From Cupriavidus sp. EM10 (GTDB lineage Bacteria; Pseudomonadota; Gammaproteobacteria; Burkholderiales; Burkholderiaceae), in the NCBI RefSeq assembly GCF_018729255.1, contig NZ_CP076060.1, positions 1,178,001 through 1,242,000 of the forward strand: a stretch of DNA of 64,000 bases, given 5' to 3'. The notes below the pieces were generated by a model, which made no database searches, was not told where the DNA came from, and worked only from the letters and a program-made list of their open reading frames with translations. Position numbers and translations under genes: made by a program. Below, in pieces: positions 8,959 through 18,221 of this stretch (within the stretch, counting starts at the first letter, position 1; each line of letters begins with the position of its first letter).

Positions 8959-9954
8959 CTAGTTCAGCTTGATGCCCGCCGACGCGATGACCGCCGCGTA
9001 ACGCGGCAGGTCTTTCGATAGCGTGTCGTCGAGTGCTTGCGCCGAAGATGCCACCACGACAAAACCGGCTTCTTCGAGTTGCTGCCGGGTGCCCGGCTGC
9101 GCCAGTACGGCCGTGGCATCACGGTTGATGCGCTCGACGATGTCGGTTGACGTGCCGGCCGGGGCCAGCAGGCCCTGCCAGCTTTCGACGGCGAAGCCGG
9201 GCGCGCCGGCCTCGGCCATGGTGGGTACCTGCGGCAGCGCCTTCGAACGATAGGGCGTGGTGACGGCCAGCGCGGTCAGGCGCCCGTTGCGCACATAGTC
9301 GGTAACTGCGGCCAGCGTGATCAGCGTGCCATCGATATGGCCGCCCAGCAGGTCGAGCGTGGCGGGGCCACCGCCGGGATAGGGAATGTAGTTGACCTCG
9401 ATGCCAAGCTGGCGCGACAGCATTTCATGCGCGACATGGGCGATGCCGCCATTGCCCGGCAGTCCCAGCGCAAACTCGCCCGGTTTGCGCTTCGTAAGGG
9501 CAAGGTATTCGCCAAAGGTCTTCACGCCCAGATCAGGCCGGACCACCAGCACCTGGGGACTGACCACGGCCTTGATCACCCCACGGAATGCATGGCGCGT
9601 ATCGTAGGGTAGCCGCTTGAACAGCGACGCGTTCAGCGTCACGCCTTCGCCGCCCAGCAGCAGCGTATAGCCGTCCGGCGTGGCGCGCGCCACCTGGCCT
9701 GCGCCAATCGTGCCGCTTGCGCCCGACACGTTCTCGACCACCACGCTCTGGTGCCACCGCTCGCTGAGCTTCTGCGCCAGCGTGCGGGCCAGCTTGTCGG
9801 CGCTGCCGCCAGCGGCTACCGGCACGATGATGCGCACGGTCTTGTTCGGGAATCCATCGATCGGCGTGTTGGCGATGGACGGGGTGGCGCAGGTGGCGTA
9901 GGCAAAGGCCGCCAGTGCGAGTTTCAACGAGTCGAGCAGTCTGCGGCGCAGCAT
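8959..9954 (-). CDS. Bug-family tripartite tricarboxylate receptor (TctC-like)
   Basis: A 331-residue periplasmic receptor. A secretion signal (MLRRRLLDSLKLALAAFAYA) is followed by the Bug hallmarks VRIIVPVAAGGSADKLAR, ENVSGASGTIGAGQVARATPDGYTLLLG and the NYIPYPGGGPATLDLLGGHIDG block. The family binds carboxylates and often works without adjacent TctAB membrane genes, as here. The start at MLRRR was preferred because it gives a clean signal peptide; the frame stays open 36 codons further upstream. The ligand is unknown. Confidence 0.9.
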   Translation of the reverse strand: MLRRRLLDSLKLALAAFAYATCATPSIANTPIDGFPNKTVRIIVPVAAGGSADKLARTLAQKLSERWHQSVVVENVSGASGTIGAGQVARATPDGYTLLLGGEGVTLNASLFKRLPYDTRHAFRGVIKAVVSPQVLVVRPDLGVKTFGEYLALTKRKPGEFALGLPGNGGIAHVAHEMLSRQLGIEVNYIPYPGGGPATLDLLGGHIDGTLITLAAVTDYVRNGRLTALAVTTPYRSKALPQVPTMAEAGAPGFAVESWQGLLAPAGTSTDIVERINRDATAVLAQPGTRQQLEEAGFVVVASSAQALDDTLSKDLPRYAAVIASAGIKLN

Positions 9955-10101
9955 GATGAATGCAGTTATGAGTCCGGACACGCCTGCCGACACGATGTCG
10001 GCAGGAATCGCGCAATGTCGCGGATCAGTCAGCTTATGGAGTGCGGCGTTCGATACGAACAAATCTTTTCGTACTTCGATATGCGCGCCGGGCTTGTGCG
10101 G

Positions 10102-10227
10102 TCAACCGGGCGGCTGGCGCTTCGAGGGCTCGCCGCCCTTGTGGGGCGGGTACAGCGGATGGCGCAGCGCGGCGTAGACCAGGACCACGGCGCAGATGGC
10201 CGTGAACCAGTCGAGCAGATCGGTCAT
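10102..10227 (-). CDS. Small single-span membrane protein, 41 aa
   Basis: Reading MTDLLDWFTAICAVVLVYAA..., one hydrophobic helix at about residues 7-20, followed by a basic, proline-rich tail ending KRQPPG. The upstream GGAGAG is well placed before the ATG. It lies between the Bug receptor and the divergent desaturase gene. Not recognised. The membrane segment plus ribosome site make it plausible as a real small gene, but coding status is not proven. Confidence 0.5.
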   Translation of the reverse strand: MTDLLDWFTAICAVVLVYAALRHPLYPPHKGGEPSKRQPPG

Positions 10228-10452
10228 GGCAGGGCTCTCCGTGTTGGTCGTCTGACTATGTTGTGAACGGAGCTGCCAGGTACGTCAACGAAGGAATCCG
10301 ACTAAGCAAATCCGGTGGATGCAGCCAGCGCGCAGCGCATGTGACGCGAGGTGGTCGCCGTGCATATCGTTATCGGCAATCGTTCGTTCCTGAGCGTGTA
10401 CTGGCGCTCGTATGCTGCGGCGTCGTTTCCCATTTTCACGGACCCAGCGCCC

Positions 10453-11442
10453 ATGACCACTTATCTCGACGATCAGCAGCGCATGGAACTTGCGCAGGCG
10501 GCGCGGCATTGGATGTGGCGCACCGAACTGCCCACCTGGATGCTGGTCGTGGCCGTGTATGGCTCCTGGTTTGGCGTGGCAACCCATGCCCGGCAGCTCG
10601 GGCTGCCTCTGGCGTGCGCACTGCTGACGCTGTGCACCACGTGGTATCTGTCGCTGCAGCACGAGTTGATGCACGGGCATCCCACCCGCGTGCCGTGGCT
10701 CAACGCGTGCCTCGGTGCGGCGCCGCTGGCAGTGTGGTTGCCCTATGCGCTGTACCGGCGGGCACACCTGCTGCACCATGAGGCTGACCTGACGCATCCG
10801 GTCGCCGATCCGGAAAGCTACTTCCTCGATGCGGGCGCGTGGCAAGCCACGCCGCCGATGTTGCGTCGCATCTATAAAGCACGCAACACGATGGCAGGGC
10901 GCCTGCTGCTACAGCCGGCGTTCTCCATCGGGTCGATCGTCAGCGACGCGCTTTTGCGGGTGCGGTCTGGCGACTGGCGCGATCTGCCGGTGTGGGCGGC
11001 GCATCTTGCCACCTTGTCGGTATTGCTGGCATGGCTGCAGTTTGAGTGCGGCATGCCTGCCTGGCTGATGCTGGCCGGGGTTGCGTATCCTGCGCTATCG
11101 CTGGCGGCGATCCGCTCCTTCCAGGAACACCGGCCGACGGGATCCGATGCGACACGGAGCGTGATCAATGATGCCGGACTGGGTTGGCGGCTGCTGTTCC
11201 TGAACAACAACTTCCACCTCGTGCACCATGATCTTCCGGCCGTACCCTGGTTTGCACTGGGGTGGGTCTATCGGCGCCGCGCGTGCGACTACCTTGCGCG
11301 AAACGAAGGATTCTTCGTACGGGGCTATCGCGAGTGGCTGCTGCGCTATGCCTGGCGCGCCGTGGCACCGGTCGTTCATCCCCGGTTCGACGGCATGCTT
11401 GTGCTTCCCATGGAGGCTTCGGTCGATCATGGCAAGGCTTGA
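10453..11442 (+). CDS. Membrane fatty acid desaturase family protein
   Basis: A 329-residue integral membrane di-iron desaturase/hydroxylase. The three histidine boxes are complete: HELMHGH (70-76), HLLHH (105-109) and HLVHH (255-259). Hydrophobic spans lie at about 29-48, 53-66, 85-99, 182-196 and 202-220. These enzymes use O2 and electrons to desaturate or hydroxylate acyl chains or related lipids. The start at MTTYLDD is near the first conserved sequence; the upstream extension lacks family features. It overlaps the next gene by 14 bp, so the two are co-translated. The acyl substrate cannot be assigned. Confidence 0.88.
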   Translation: MTTYLDDQQRMELAQAARHWMWRTELPTWMLVVAVYGSWFGVATHARQLGLPLACALLTLCTTWYLSLQHELMHGHPTRVPWLNACLGAAPLAVWLPYALYRRAHLLHHEADLTHPVADPESYFLDAGAWQATPPMLRRIYKARNTMAGRLLLQPAFSIGSIVSDALLRVRSGDWRDLPVWAAHLATLSVLLAWLQFECGMPAWLMLAGVAYPALSLAAIRSFQEHRPTGSDATRSVINDAGLGWRLLFLNNNFHLVHHDLPAVPWFALGWVYRRRACDYLARNEGFFVRGYREWLLRYAWRAVAPVVHPRFDGMLVLPMEASVDHGKA

Positions 11443-12256
11443 GCGCTGGGTGGCAGCGCTGCCCATGTACAACGTATCCGCGCCATTGCGCCAGGACTGG
11501 TTGCTGCTGATCGACCGGGTCGGGCAGTTGCTCGCGCGTGCCCGTACGCCGGTGGCGCTCGTGGCGGTGGACCCCGGCGAAGGCGCCGATGCGCTGCATG
11601 CCTTCTGGCGCCGCGACGACCTGCTGTTGTCGCAGACTTGCGGGTATCCGCTCGTACACGGCCTGGTGCCTTATGTCCGGCTGATCGGCACGCCGCGCTT
11701 TGCGGTTTCCGGCTGCCATCGGCAGACCTACCGCAGCGCGATAGTAGTGCGTGCGGACGACGGGCCGGCAACGATCGAGGCCTGCAGGGGTGCGCGAGCC
11801 GCGTGCAACGGCGCCGATTCGCATAGCGGCATGAACGCCCTGCGCCACGTCGTTGCGCCGCTGGCCAGGGATGGGCATTTCTTCGGAGAAGTCGTGCACA
11901 CGGGCTCGCATCTGGCCTCGCTGGCGGCAATTACCGACCGCAGGGCCGATGTGGCGGCTATCGATTGCGTGACACTGGCATTTGCGGCCGAACATCACCC
12001 GGCGCTGGTGGCCGGCATCCGCCAGATTGGCTTGACGCGAGCCGTGCCCGGGTTGCCCTTCATTGCATCGCGGCGCGCCCGCACGCCACTGGTGCGGCAG
12101 GTCCGCGTGGCCTTGCGCGAGGCGCTTCGCGACGACGCCGGCCTGAGGTCGCGCCTGCATATGGACGACGTCGTGCGGACGACTGCGGCGGCGTACCAGC
12201 CGATTGCCGCCATGGCGCTGGACGCTCACCGGTTAGGCTATGGCAAGCTGGGTTGA
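11429..12256 (+). CDS. PhnD-like substrate-binding-fold protein without signal peptide
   Basis: A 275-residue protein resembling the PhnD/SsuA/transferrin-type binding fold of phosphate/phosphonate transporters. Visible blocks are CGYPLVHGLVPYVRLIGTPRF, SHSGMNALRHVVAPLA, GSHLASLAAITDRRADVAAIDCVT and GLPFIASRR. There is no signal sequence at the chosen start MARLERW, so it would act in the cytoplasm, unusual for a transport receptor. The start overlaps the desaturase end by 14 bp. The final codons (LGYGKLG-stop) are duplicated at 26663-26691. Confidence 0.75.
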   Translation: MARLERWVAALPMYNVSAPLRQDWLLLIDRVGQLLARARTPVALVAVDPGEGADALHAFWRRDDLLLSQTCGYPLVHGLVPYVRLIGTPRFAVSGCHRQTYRSAIVVRADDGPATIEACRGARAACNGADSHSGMNALRHVVAPLARDGHFFGEVVHTGSHLASLAAITDRRADVAAIDCVTLAFAAEHHPALVAGIRQIGLTRAVPGLPFIASRRARTPLVRQVRVALREALRDDAGLRSRLHMDDVVRTTAAAYQPIAAMALDAHRLGYGKLG

Positions 12257-12259
12257 CGG
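12231..12259 (+). repeat. Left copy of 29-bp direct repeat flanking a 14.4-kb accessory segment
   Basis: The 3' end of the PhnD-like gene, reading LGYGKLG-stop. 27 of 29 bases match 26663-26691. The two differences are synonymous third positions (TTA/TTG and GGT/GGC). The core GGCTATGGCAAGCTGGG is identical in both. Confidence 0.75.
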
Positions 12260-12285
12260 CGAAGACCGCGCGATCGGCCGTGCCG

Positions 12286-13112
12286 CTAACGTCGCTGGGG
12301 ATGCGGCAGTTGCAGGTGGTTTCGCAACGTGTGGCCCTCGTACTCGCGGCGGAATGCACCACGGGCTTGCAGGATCGGCACGACCTCGCTTGCAAAGTCT
12401 TCGAAGCCGCCGGGAAAGTAGGCCGGCATGATATTGAAGCCATCGGCGGCGCCGGCACGTACCCATTCGACCATGTGGTCGGCCACCTGCTCGGCGGTGC
12501 CCGCCACGATCTGGTGGCCCCGCGCGCTGGCGACAAGATGATAGAGCTGGCGCAGCGTCAGGCCACGCTCGCGCGCCAGCCGGATCAGCAGCGCGCTGCG
12601 GCTATGCACGACGACATCGGTGGGCAAGGGCGGCAGTGGCGCGTCGAGCGAGCAGCCCGACACGTCGACGGCCAGTTGCTCGGCGAGGATGGCCAGCGCA
12701 TTCGACTGGTCGGTGAAGGACTGCAACCGCGCAAGCTTGTCATGCGCCTCGGCCTCGGTTGCGCCGACAATCGGCATCAGGCCGGGCATGATCAGGCAAT
12801 GTCGCGGGTCACGTCCCGCGTCGGCCACCTGCTTGCGCAGCCCGGTAGCAAATTCGAGGGCGGCGCCGATATCCTGTTGCGCAGTGAAAACAACCTCCGC
12901 ATGCCGCGCGGCCAGTTGCTGTCCCGGCCCTGAGGAGCCCGCCTGGATCAGTACGGGCTGGCCTTGCTCGCTGTTCGTGACGTTGAGCGGGCCCGCCACC
13001 GAGAAATGCCGCCCCTCGTGGTTCAGCGCGTGCATTTTCTCTACGTCGATATAGATGCCTCGCGCCTTGTCCTGGACATACGGGTCCGGGTCCCACCAAG
13101 TTTCATGATGGT
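12286..13112 (-). pseudogene. NtaA/SnaA-type flavin monooxygenase, 5'-truncated remnant
   Basis: About 275 C-terminal residues of a luciferase-like FMN-dependent monooxygenase are readable, from WWDPDPYVQDKARGIYIDVEKMH through GRHFSVAGPLNV, PVLIQAGSS and AARHAEVVFTA to FNIMPAYFPGGFEDF near the end. NtaA-type enzymes are about 440 residues, so the N-terminal third is missing. At the 5' side homology stops within a few bases of the stop codon of the Bug receptor gene (13119-13121). No start codon or ribosome site is seen there. This looks like a deletion that joined the Bug gene to the middle of the monooxygenase gene. Confidence 0.8.
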
Positions 13113-13118
13113 GTGCGC

Positions 13119-14117
13119 TCAGTTGCCTTGCGTGGTGCTGTCCTTGACCACGCGCGCGGCGATCTCGTGTACCTGGCGAATGCGTTGCGCAGTCTGCTCC
13201 GGTGTCAGCGTCTGCACGTCCACCTGCACGCGGCTCAGGGCTGCCACGGTGTCGGGTTCGGCCAGGATCTCGCCGATCCACTGGCGCAGCTTTGCCAGCA
13301 CCTCCGGCGGCAAGTTGCGTGGCGCCGTGATAAAGAACGCGCCGGCCAGCGATTCTTCCCAGCCCTTGACGCCCGCATCGCGCACGCTGGGCACATTGGG
13401 CAGGTCGGGCGAACGTGCACCGCCGAAGTAGGCCAGTGCCCGCAGCTTGCCCTGCTTGATGAACTGCGTGCTGAGCGGGTCGAATACCAGGTCGACATGG
13501 CCGGCGACCACGTCGGCCACGGCTGGCGCGCTGCCTTTGTAGGGCACGTGACGGATGTCGATCCCGGTCTGCCGCTTGAGCAACTCGCCGGCCAGATGCC
13601 CCGGCGTGCCGTTGCCGGAACTGGCAAACGTGAGCTTGCCGGGGTTGGCCCGCGCATAGGCAATCAGTTCGGGCAGCGTCCGGATCGGCAGCGAAGGATT
13701 GATGGCTACCGTCGCCAACGAGTTGCCGATATAGGCGACAGGCACGAGGTCGTGGAACGGATCGAACTTCACGGTCACCAACTGCGGTGCAATGGCCACA
13801 TTGCCGATCGAGGTGTTGAGCAGGGTGTAGCCGTCTGCGGGAGATGCCGCCACAAAGCCCGCACCGAGCGTGCCGCCGGCACCGGCCTTGTACTCGATCA
13901 CTACCGGTTGCCCGGCCTTCTCGGCTAGCCGCCTGGTAATGATGCGCGCGACGTTGTCATTGGTGCCGCCGGGCGTATAGGGCACCACGTAGGTGATTGG
14001 CCTGGACGGGAACGGCTGCTGGGCCAACGCGTAAGTTGTAGCGGCGGAGAGAGAGGCGATGACGATGGACGCGGCCATCGCGGCGCGCACGGGCGCGGGG
14101 AAGACAGGAAAACGCAT
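13119..14117 (-). CDS. Bug-family tripartite tricarboxylate receptor (TctC-like)
   Basis: A 332-residue periplasmic receptor starting MRFPVFPAPVRAAMAASIVIA, a secretion signal. The Bug blocks ITYVVPYTPGGTNDNVAR, EYKAGAGGTLGAGFVAASPADGYTLL and HVPYKGSAPAVADVVAGHVDL are all present. A GTG 12 codons upstream (14153) is an alternative start; neither has a strong ribosome site. It lies among broken flavin monooxygenase genes and could have supplied their organic substrate (inference). No TctAB genes are nearby. Confidence 0.88.
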   Translation of the reverse strand: MRFPVFPAPVRAAMAASIVIASLSAATTYALAQQPFPSRPITYVVPYTPGGTNDNVARIITRRLAEKAGQPVVIEYKAGAGGTLGAGFVAASPADGYTLLNTSIGNVAIAPQLVTVKFDPFHDLVPVAYIGNSLATVAINPSLPIRTLPELIAYARANPGKLTFASSGNGTPGHLAGELLKRQTGIDIRHVPYKGSAPAVADVVAGHVDLVFDPLSTQFIKQGKLRALAYFGGARSPDLPNVPSVRDAGVKGWEESLAGAFFITAPRNLPPEVLAKLRQWIGEILAEPDTVAALSRVQVDVQTLTPEQTAQRIRQVHEIAARVVKDSTTQGN

Positions 14118-14250
14118 GACAATCGGCAAGGGATACAGGAGGAGTGGATGCACGAGGCAGACGGGCCATCGTAGGTCGATACCCGCGGTGCCGGAACTGC
14201 CGATTTGTCATGTCGTTAGCCGCTCGGGTGATAAGTGGCCCGCGCCAAGG

Positions 14251-15361
14251 TCAGGCCGCGTGGCCCTGCTGCTGCGCGTCGAGCTGCCGTGCGCCGTCTC
14301 GCAGCAAGGGAATCAGCTCACGGCCAAATTCGACGGCATCAGTACGTGGATCGAAGCCGCGGAACAGGAAGCCGCCAATCCCTGCGCGGTAGTATGCCAG
14401 CAGCGCGTCGGCGACCTGGGCGGCCGTGCCGACGATAGCGGTGGTGTTGCCAGGCGCATTGGTGGCCTTTGCCACCCCCATGAAAAGCCGCTGGTCCAGC
14501 ACGTCCCCTGGGCCACCTGGCGAAGCAGACGTCGCGAGCCTTCATTCTCCGCGCTGGGTGGCGGTGTGTGGCCACCGAAGACAGAGGAGGCGGGACTCCA
14601 GAGTCCGACTTCCCGGGTCTGATTTTCGATCTCGTGCGCACGCCGCCACGCCTCGTCTTCCGTCGCACCGAGGATCACGCGAATGGAGATGCTGAATGTG
14701 GGCCGTCGGCCCAACGGGCGCGCCGCGTCCAGCAAGCTGGCGGTCAACTCCCGCGCACCATCGAGCGATTCCCCCACAGTGCGAAGATATCGGCGTGCCG
14801 TGCGGCAACGGCGATGGCAGCGGACGACACACCGCCGAAGGAGATGGGGATGCCGGATGCCTGCAGCGGCTTGAGTTCCGAAAACGCACTCTCGAAGCGA
14901 TAGCAGGCGCCGTCGTGGCTGAAGGGATCGTGACTTGTCCAGACGTTGCGGAGGATTTCAAGATACTCGTCCGTGCGGGCGTAGCGCTCGTCATGGTCGA
15001 GGTAGTCGCCGTCACGCCGTTGCTCGGCGTTACGGCCGCCGGTGATGATGTGGAGCAGCAGCCGGCCGCCGGTGTAGTGGTCGAGCGTGGCGAGCTTGCG
15101 GGCTGCAAGCGTGGGCGAGATGAACCCTGGACGATGCGCGAGCAGGAACTTCAGCCGTTTTGTCACGCCGGCCGCCCGGGCGGTCGTCAGGAAGTTGTCG
15201 GCCCAGCCAGAATTGTGCGGCAGTAACACGCCGTCAAAGCCGGCTGCCTCGTGCTCCATCGCGCGCTGCTCGATGTGTGCATTGTCGAAGGCCGGCCCTT
15301 GCGCCGGAATGATTTCCGAGAACAGGCGTGGGTAAAGCGCGCCATACAGGTCGATGGGCAT
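14251..15361 (-). pseudogene. Luciferase-like (SsuD-type) flavin monooxygenase, two one-base frame breaks
   Basis: The frame opens with MPIDLYGALYPRLFSEIIPAQG and reads to HADIFALWG. A second frame continues GESLDGARELTASLL to LRQVAQG, and a third gives VLDQRLFMGVAKATNAPGNTT to the end. Joined, they make about 370 residues, the normal size of SsuD/DmoA-type FMNH2-dependent monooxygenases that release sulfite or sulfide from organosulfur compounds. The breaks lie at the C5 run 14771-14775 and the C4 run 14505-14508. One extra base at each restores the protein. Probably a working gene if these are base-calling errors. Confidence 0.78.
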
Positions 15362-15385
15362 GATTGGTTTGCAGAGTCGGAGGAG

Positions 15386-15900
15386 TCAGGCGATGGCAGC
15401 TTCAGACGCCTGCCGGGCGAGGGCCGCAGGATGGGGCGGCCGCTTCAGACCCAGGTGGTCGCGCAGCGTCTTGCCGGCGTATTCGGTGCGGAACAGGCCG
15501 CGACGGCGCAGTTCCGGCAACACCAGACGGATAAAGTCGTGCAGTCCACCGGGCAGGTACGGCGCCATGATGTTGTAGCCATCGGCACCGTAGTGGCGGA
15601 AGCGCTCTTCCAGGGCGTCGGCAATCTGCGTGGGGGTGCCCACCAGTTGCCAATGGCCGCGTGCGCCGGCCACGCGCTGGTAGAGCTGGCGGATGGTCAG
15701 GTTTTCGCGGCGCGCCAGATCTACCACCAACTGTTGGCGGCTCTTGGTGCCGTTGGTTTCGGGCAGATCCGGAATCGGACCATCGAGCGGATAGGCGGAC
15801 AGATCGAATCCGCCGGTCAGGTTAGATACCAGCGTCAGGCCCACCACGGGGTCGATCAGCGCCTGCAACTGCTCGAATTTCTCCTGTGCCTCAGCCCTTC
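15386..15900 (-). pseudogene. NtaA-type flavin monooxygenase, C-terminal remnant
   Basis: About 170 residues matching the C-terminal end of NtaA-like monooxygenases: AQEKFEQLQALIDPVVGLTL, then a LSAYPLDGPIPDLPE block, LTIRQLYQRVAGARGHWQLVG, GADGYNIMAPYLPGGLHDF and GLFRTEYAGKTLRDHLGL. The first 60% of the gene is absent. The open frame continues 36 codons further upstream, but that part has no family sequence. The edge near 15900 runs into unrelated DNA containing TTGACCCACTGACC. It is similar in its last 120 residues to the remnant at 12286-13112 but not identical. Confidence 0.78.
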
Positions 15901-16060
15901 GGATTAAGTTGACCCACTGACCGCTTTGGCAGCGCAAACGGACCCGCCGGCTAGTACTCCGGCTCGAGCCCAGAGTCACGACCGCGCTGATGACAGCTAA
16001 CGAAGCCACCTAGGGCTGCGTTTGACCCTCGCGCTATCCGCTTCCTGCTTCGTGACTCAA

Positions 16061-17706
16061 TCAAGCTCCGACCGTCCCGAACGATATCTTGGCGTAAGGT
16101 TCGATGCGCGCGGCCAGTACCGGCTTGCCAATTAAATATCCTTGTACGGCGTCGCAGCCGAGTTCTTTGACGAGGGCGAATTGCGCTTCGGTTTCGATGC
16201 CTTCCGCGACTGTTCTGATGCCCAGCGCGCGCGAGAGAGCGACCATCGCTTCGACCATCGCGTGTGCCCGATGACAGGTCTCCTTAGCCGTGAGCTCCTG
16301 GACGAACGACTTGTCGATCTTGATGCGATCGACAGGCAGCCGTGTGAGGTATGCGAGGCTGGAGTAGCCGGTGCCGAAATCGTCGAGCGAGACGGTCACG
16401 CCGAGCCTTCGCACCTCTGAAAGCGCACGCGACGCTGCGGCAAAGTCGCTCATGACGACGTTCTCTGTCACCTCAATATCCAGTGCGGAAGGGCATACGC
16501 ATGCCGCCTCGGCCGCCTCCGCAACCAGTGCGGCAAGATCGCAATTCTGGATCGTCGTGGCCGAAAGATTGACGGCGACCTTGAAAGGGATGCTGTTCTC
16601 GGTCTGCCATTTCGCTGCCTGGCGGAACGCCAGGCGAATCAGCCAGTCGCCAGTCGCCTCGTAAGCCGACGATTCAAGTAGCACGTCAAGGAAGTCGGCC
16701 GGCGTGAGCAGCCCCAGTTGCGGATGGTTCCATCGTAAAAGCGCCTCGGCTCCGAAAATGCGGCCGGTATGCAGGTCCAGTTGTGGCTGGTAGTACAGCT
16801 CGAACTGGCGCGCGGCGCTCGCACTCTCCAGATCCGCGCGTAGCCGCCGGCGATGCGACAGGCGCAGCGCATCTTCTTTGCCGAACGACCACACCTGCGA
16901 GCCGCCCGCGCGCTTCGCCTGATACATCGCGATATCCGCATTACGCAGCAGCTCGCCCGCATTCGATGCCGAGATGGGATAGCGCGCAACGCCGATGCTC
17001 GCCCCAACCGACGCCCGCACGGATGGCGTCTGAATCGGCTCGCGCATGCTATTTGTGACGTCACGCGCGAGGCGCGTCGCCTCGCCCTCGGGGGCGTCGA
17101 CGATGAAATAACGAATTCGTCACCCCCAATGCGCGACACATTTCCGCCTTCCGCTGACATGCCGGAAAGGCGCTCGCCAATGGCACCCAGCACTTCATCG
17201 CCCGCCGCGTGGCCAAATGAGTCGTTAATATCCTTGAAACGGTCAAGGTCGATGAAAAGCAGATCGACGGAATCGGCCGCGCCTTCGTCGACGAGACGGT
17301 TCAGGCGCAGTAGAAGCTCGCGCCGGTTGATCAAGCCGGTCAATTCGTCATGCGTTGCCTGGCGCGACAAGCGTTCGGTGATCGCGCGCGCTTCGGTGAC
17401 ATCGCGGACAAGCACGATTACACCGTCGTCGGATGGGAACGCCCGCACTTCAAACCAGGTGCCGAGCGGCGCATAGAAGTCGGTCGCGGTGCTGGGGATG
17501 CCCGTCTCGGCCGCCTGCCGATAGGCTGTTTCATAGCTCGATCCGATGAGATCGGGGTACTCGGCCCAGATCTCGCGCCCCAGCAGGTCCGCAGACCGAC
17601 GCTTGAGCAGCCGCGCAGCGGTTTGGTTGATGTTCTGAAACTTCCATTCTCGATCGAGCGCCATGACGCCATCCGTGATGTGATCGAGGATTTGAAAACT
17701 TTCCAC
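16061..17706 (-). pseudogene. PAS-GGDEF-EAL cyclic-di-GMP signalling protein (one-base frame break)
   Basis: Restored length is about 548 residues. A PAS domain (1-115, MESFQILDHITDGVMALD...) is followed by a diguanylate cyclase domain with RIGGDEFVI (intact GGDEF) and an EAL phosphodiesterase domain with AEALLRW, IEVTENVVM, SLDDFGTGYSSLAYL, RIKIDKSFV and TVAEGIET. All main EAL catalytic residues are visible, so both making and degrading c-di-GMP are possible. The frame breaks right after GGDEFVI at the A3 run 17106-17108. One more base gives FIVDAPEGEATRLARDVT and joins the two parts. No membrane segment is seen, so the protein is cytoplasmic and PAS-regulated. Confidence 0.85.
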
Positions 17707-17792
17707 GTCCTGGCCCCTCCCTTCATCGAACGTTACAACGGCCCCGATATGCCTGCGAGCACCGACAGGCCGTATCGTAAGAGGAAATTCCT

Positions 17793-17939
17793 ATGTTGGC
17801 GAGCCTAAAGCCCTTCTGCACTCGCGCCCCGCAGTCGATGCCCGGCGCGGTGCGTTGCCGGCACTGCAGCGCAGATACTTTCGTTGTCCATTGGGCATGG
17901 CGAGGCGTAGAAACGGATGGAAAGTTTCGTCGAGATTGA
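17793..17939 (+). CDS. Possible small Cys-rich protein, 48 aa
   Basis: Reads MLASLKPFCTRAPQSMPGAV, then a CRHCSADTF block and VVHWAWRGVETDGKFRRD. GAGGAAATTCCT stands directly before the ATG, a good ribosome site. The CxxC motif could bind a metal. Not recognised. It lies alone between the c-di-GMP gene and the dehydrogenase gene. The remaining space up to 18221 shows nothing else I can support. Confidence 0.4.
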   Translation: MLASLKPFCTRAPQSMPGAVRCRHCSADTFVVHWAWRGVETDGKFRRD

Positions 17940-18221
17940 AAGATTGACGCACGGAAGTTACTCCAGATTTGCCGGGCGCCATCCATGACATCCCGTCGGG
18001 GTGACAAAAAGGCCAATGCAGGCGCACACGCAGGCAGCAGGGGATGAGTCGTGGCACGACCGATGCGGTCGCCATGTTGGACTCAGGACTGGTTCGGCAT
18101 CAGCCATGGGCGATACGCGAGGAAGTACGTTGCGCCGGGCCGTACGCAAACGCAGTCCGGGCGGCCGCAACGCATGCCGCTGACCGGCACATGCTTTGAA
18201 GTGCCCAACATTGGAGCTTGT

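Noticed and set aside
15900..16009. Possible insertion-sequence end near TTGACCCACTGACC
   Set aside because: No matching opposite end, transposase or target duplication; noted only as the edge of the truncated monooxygenase.
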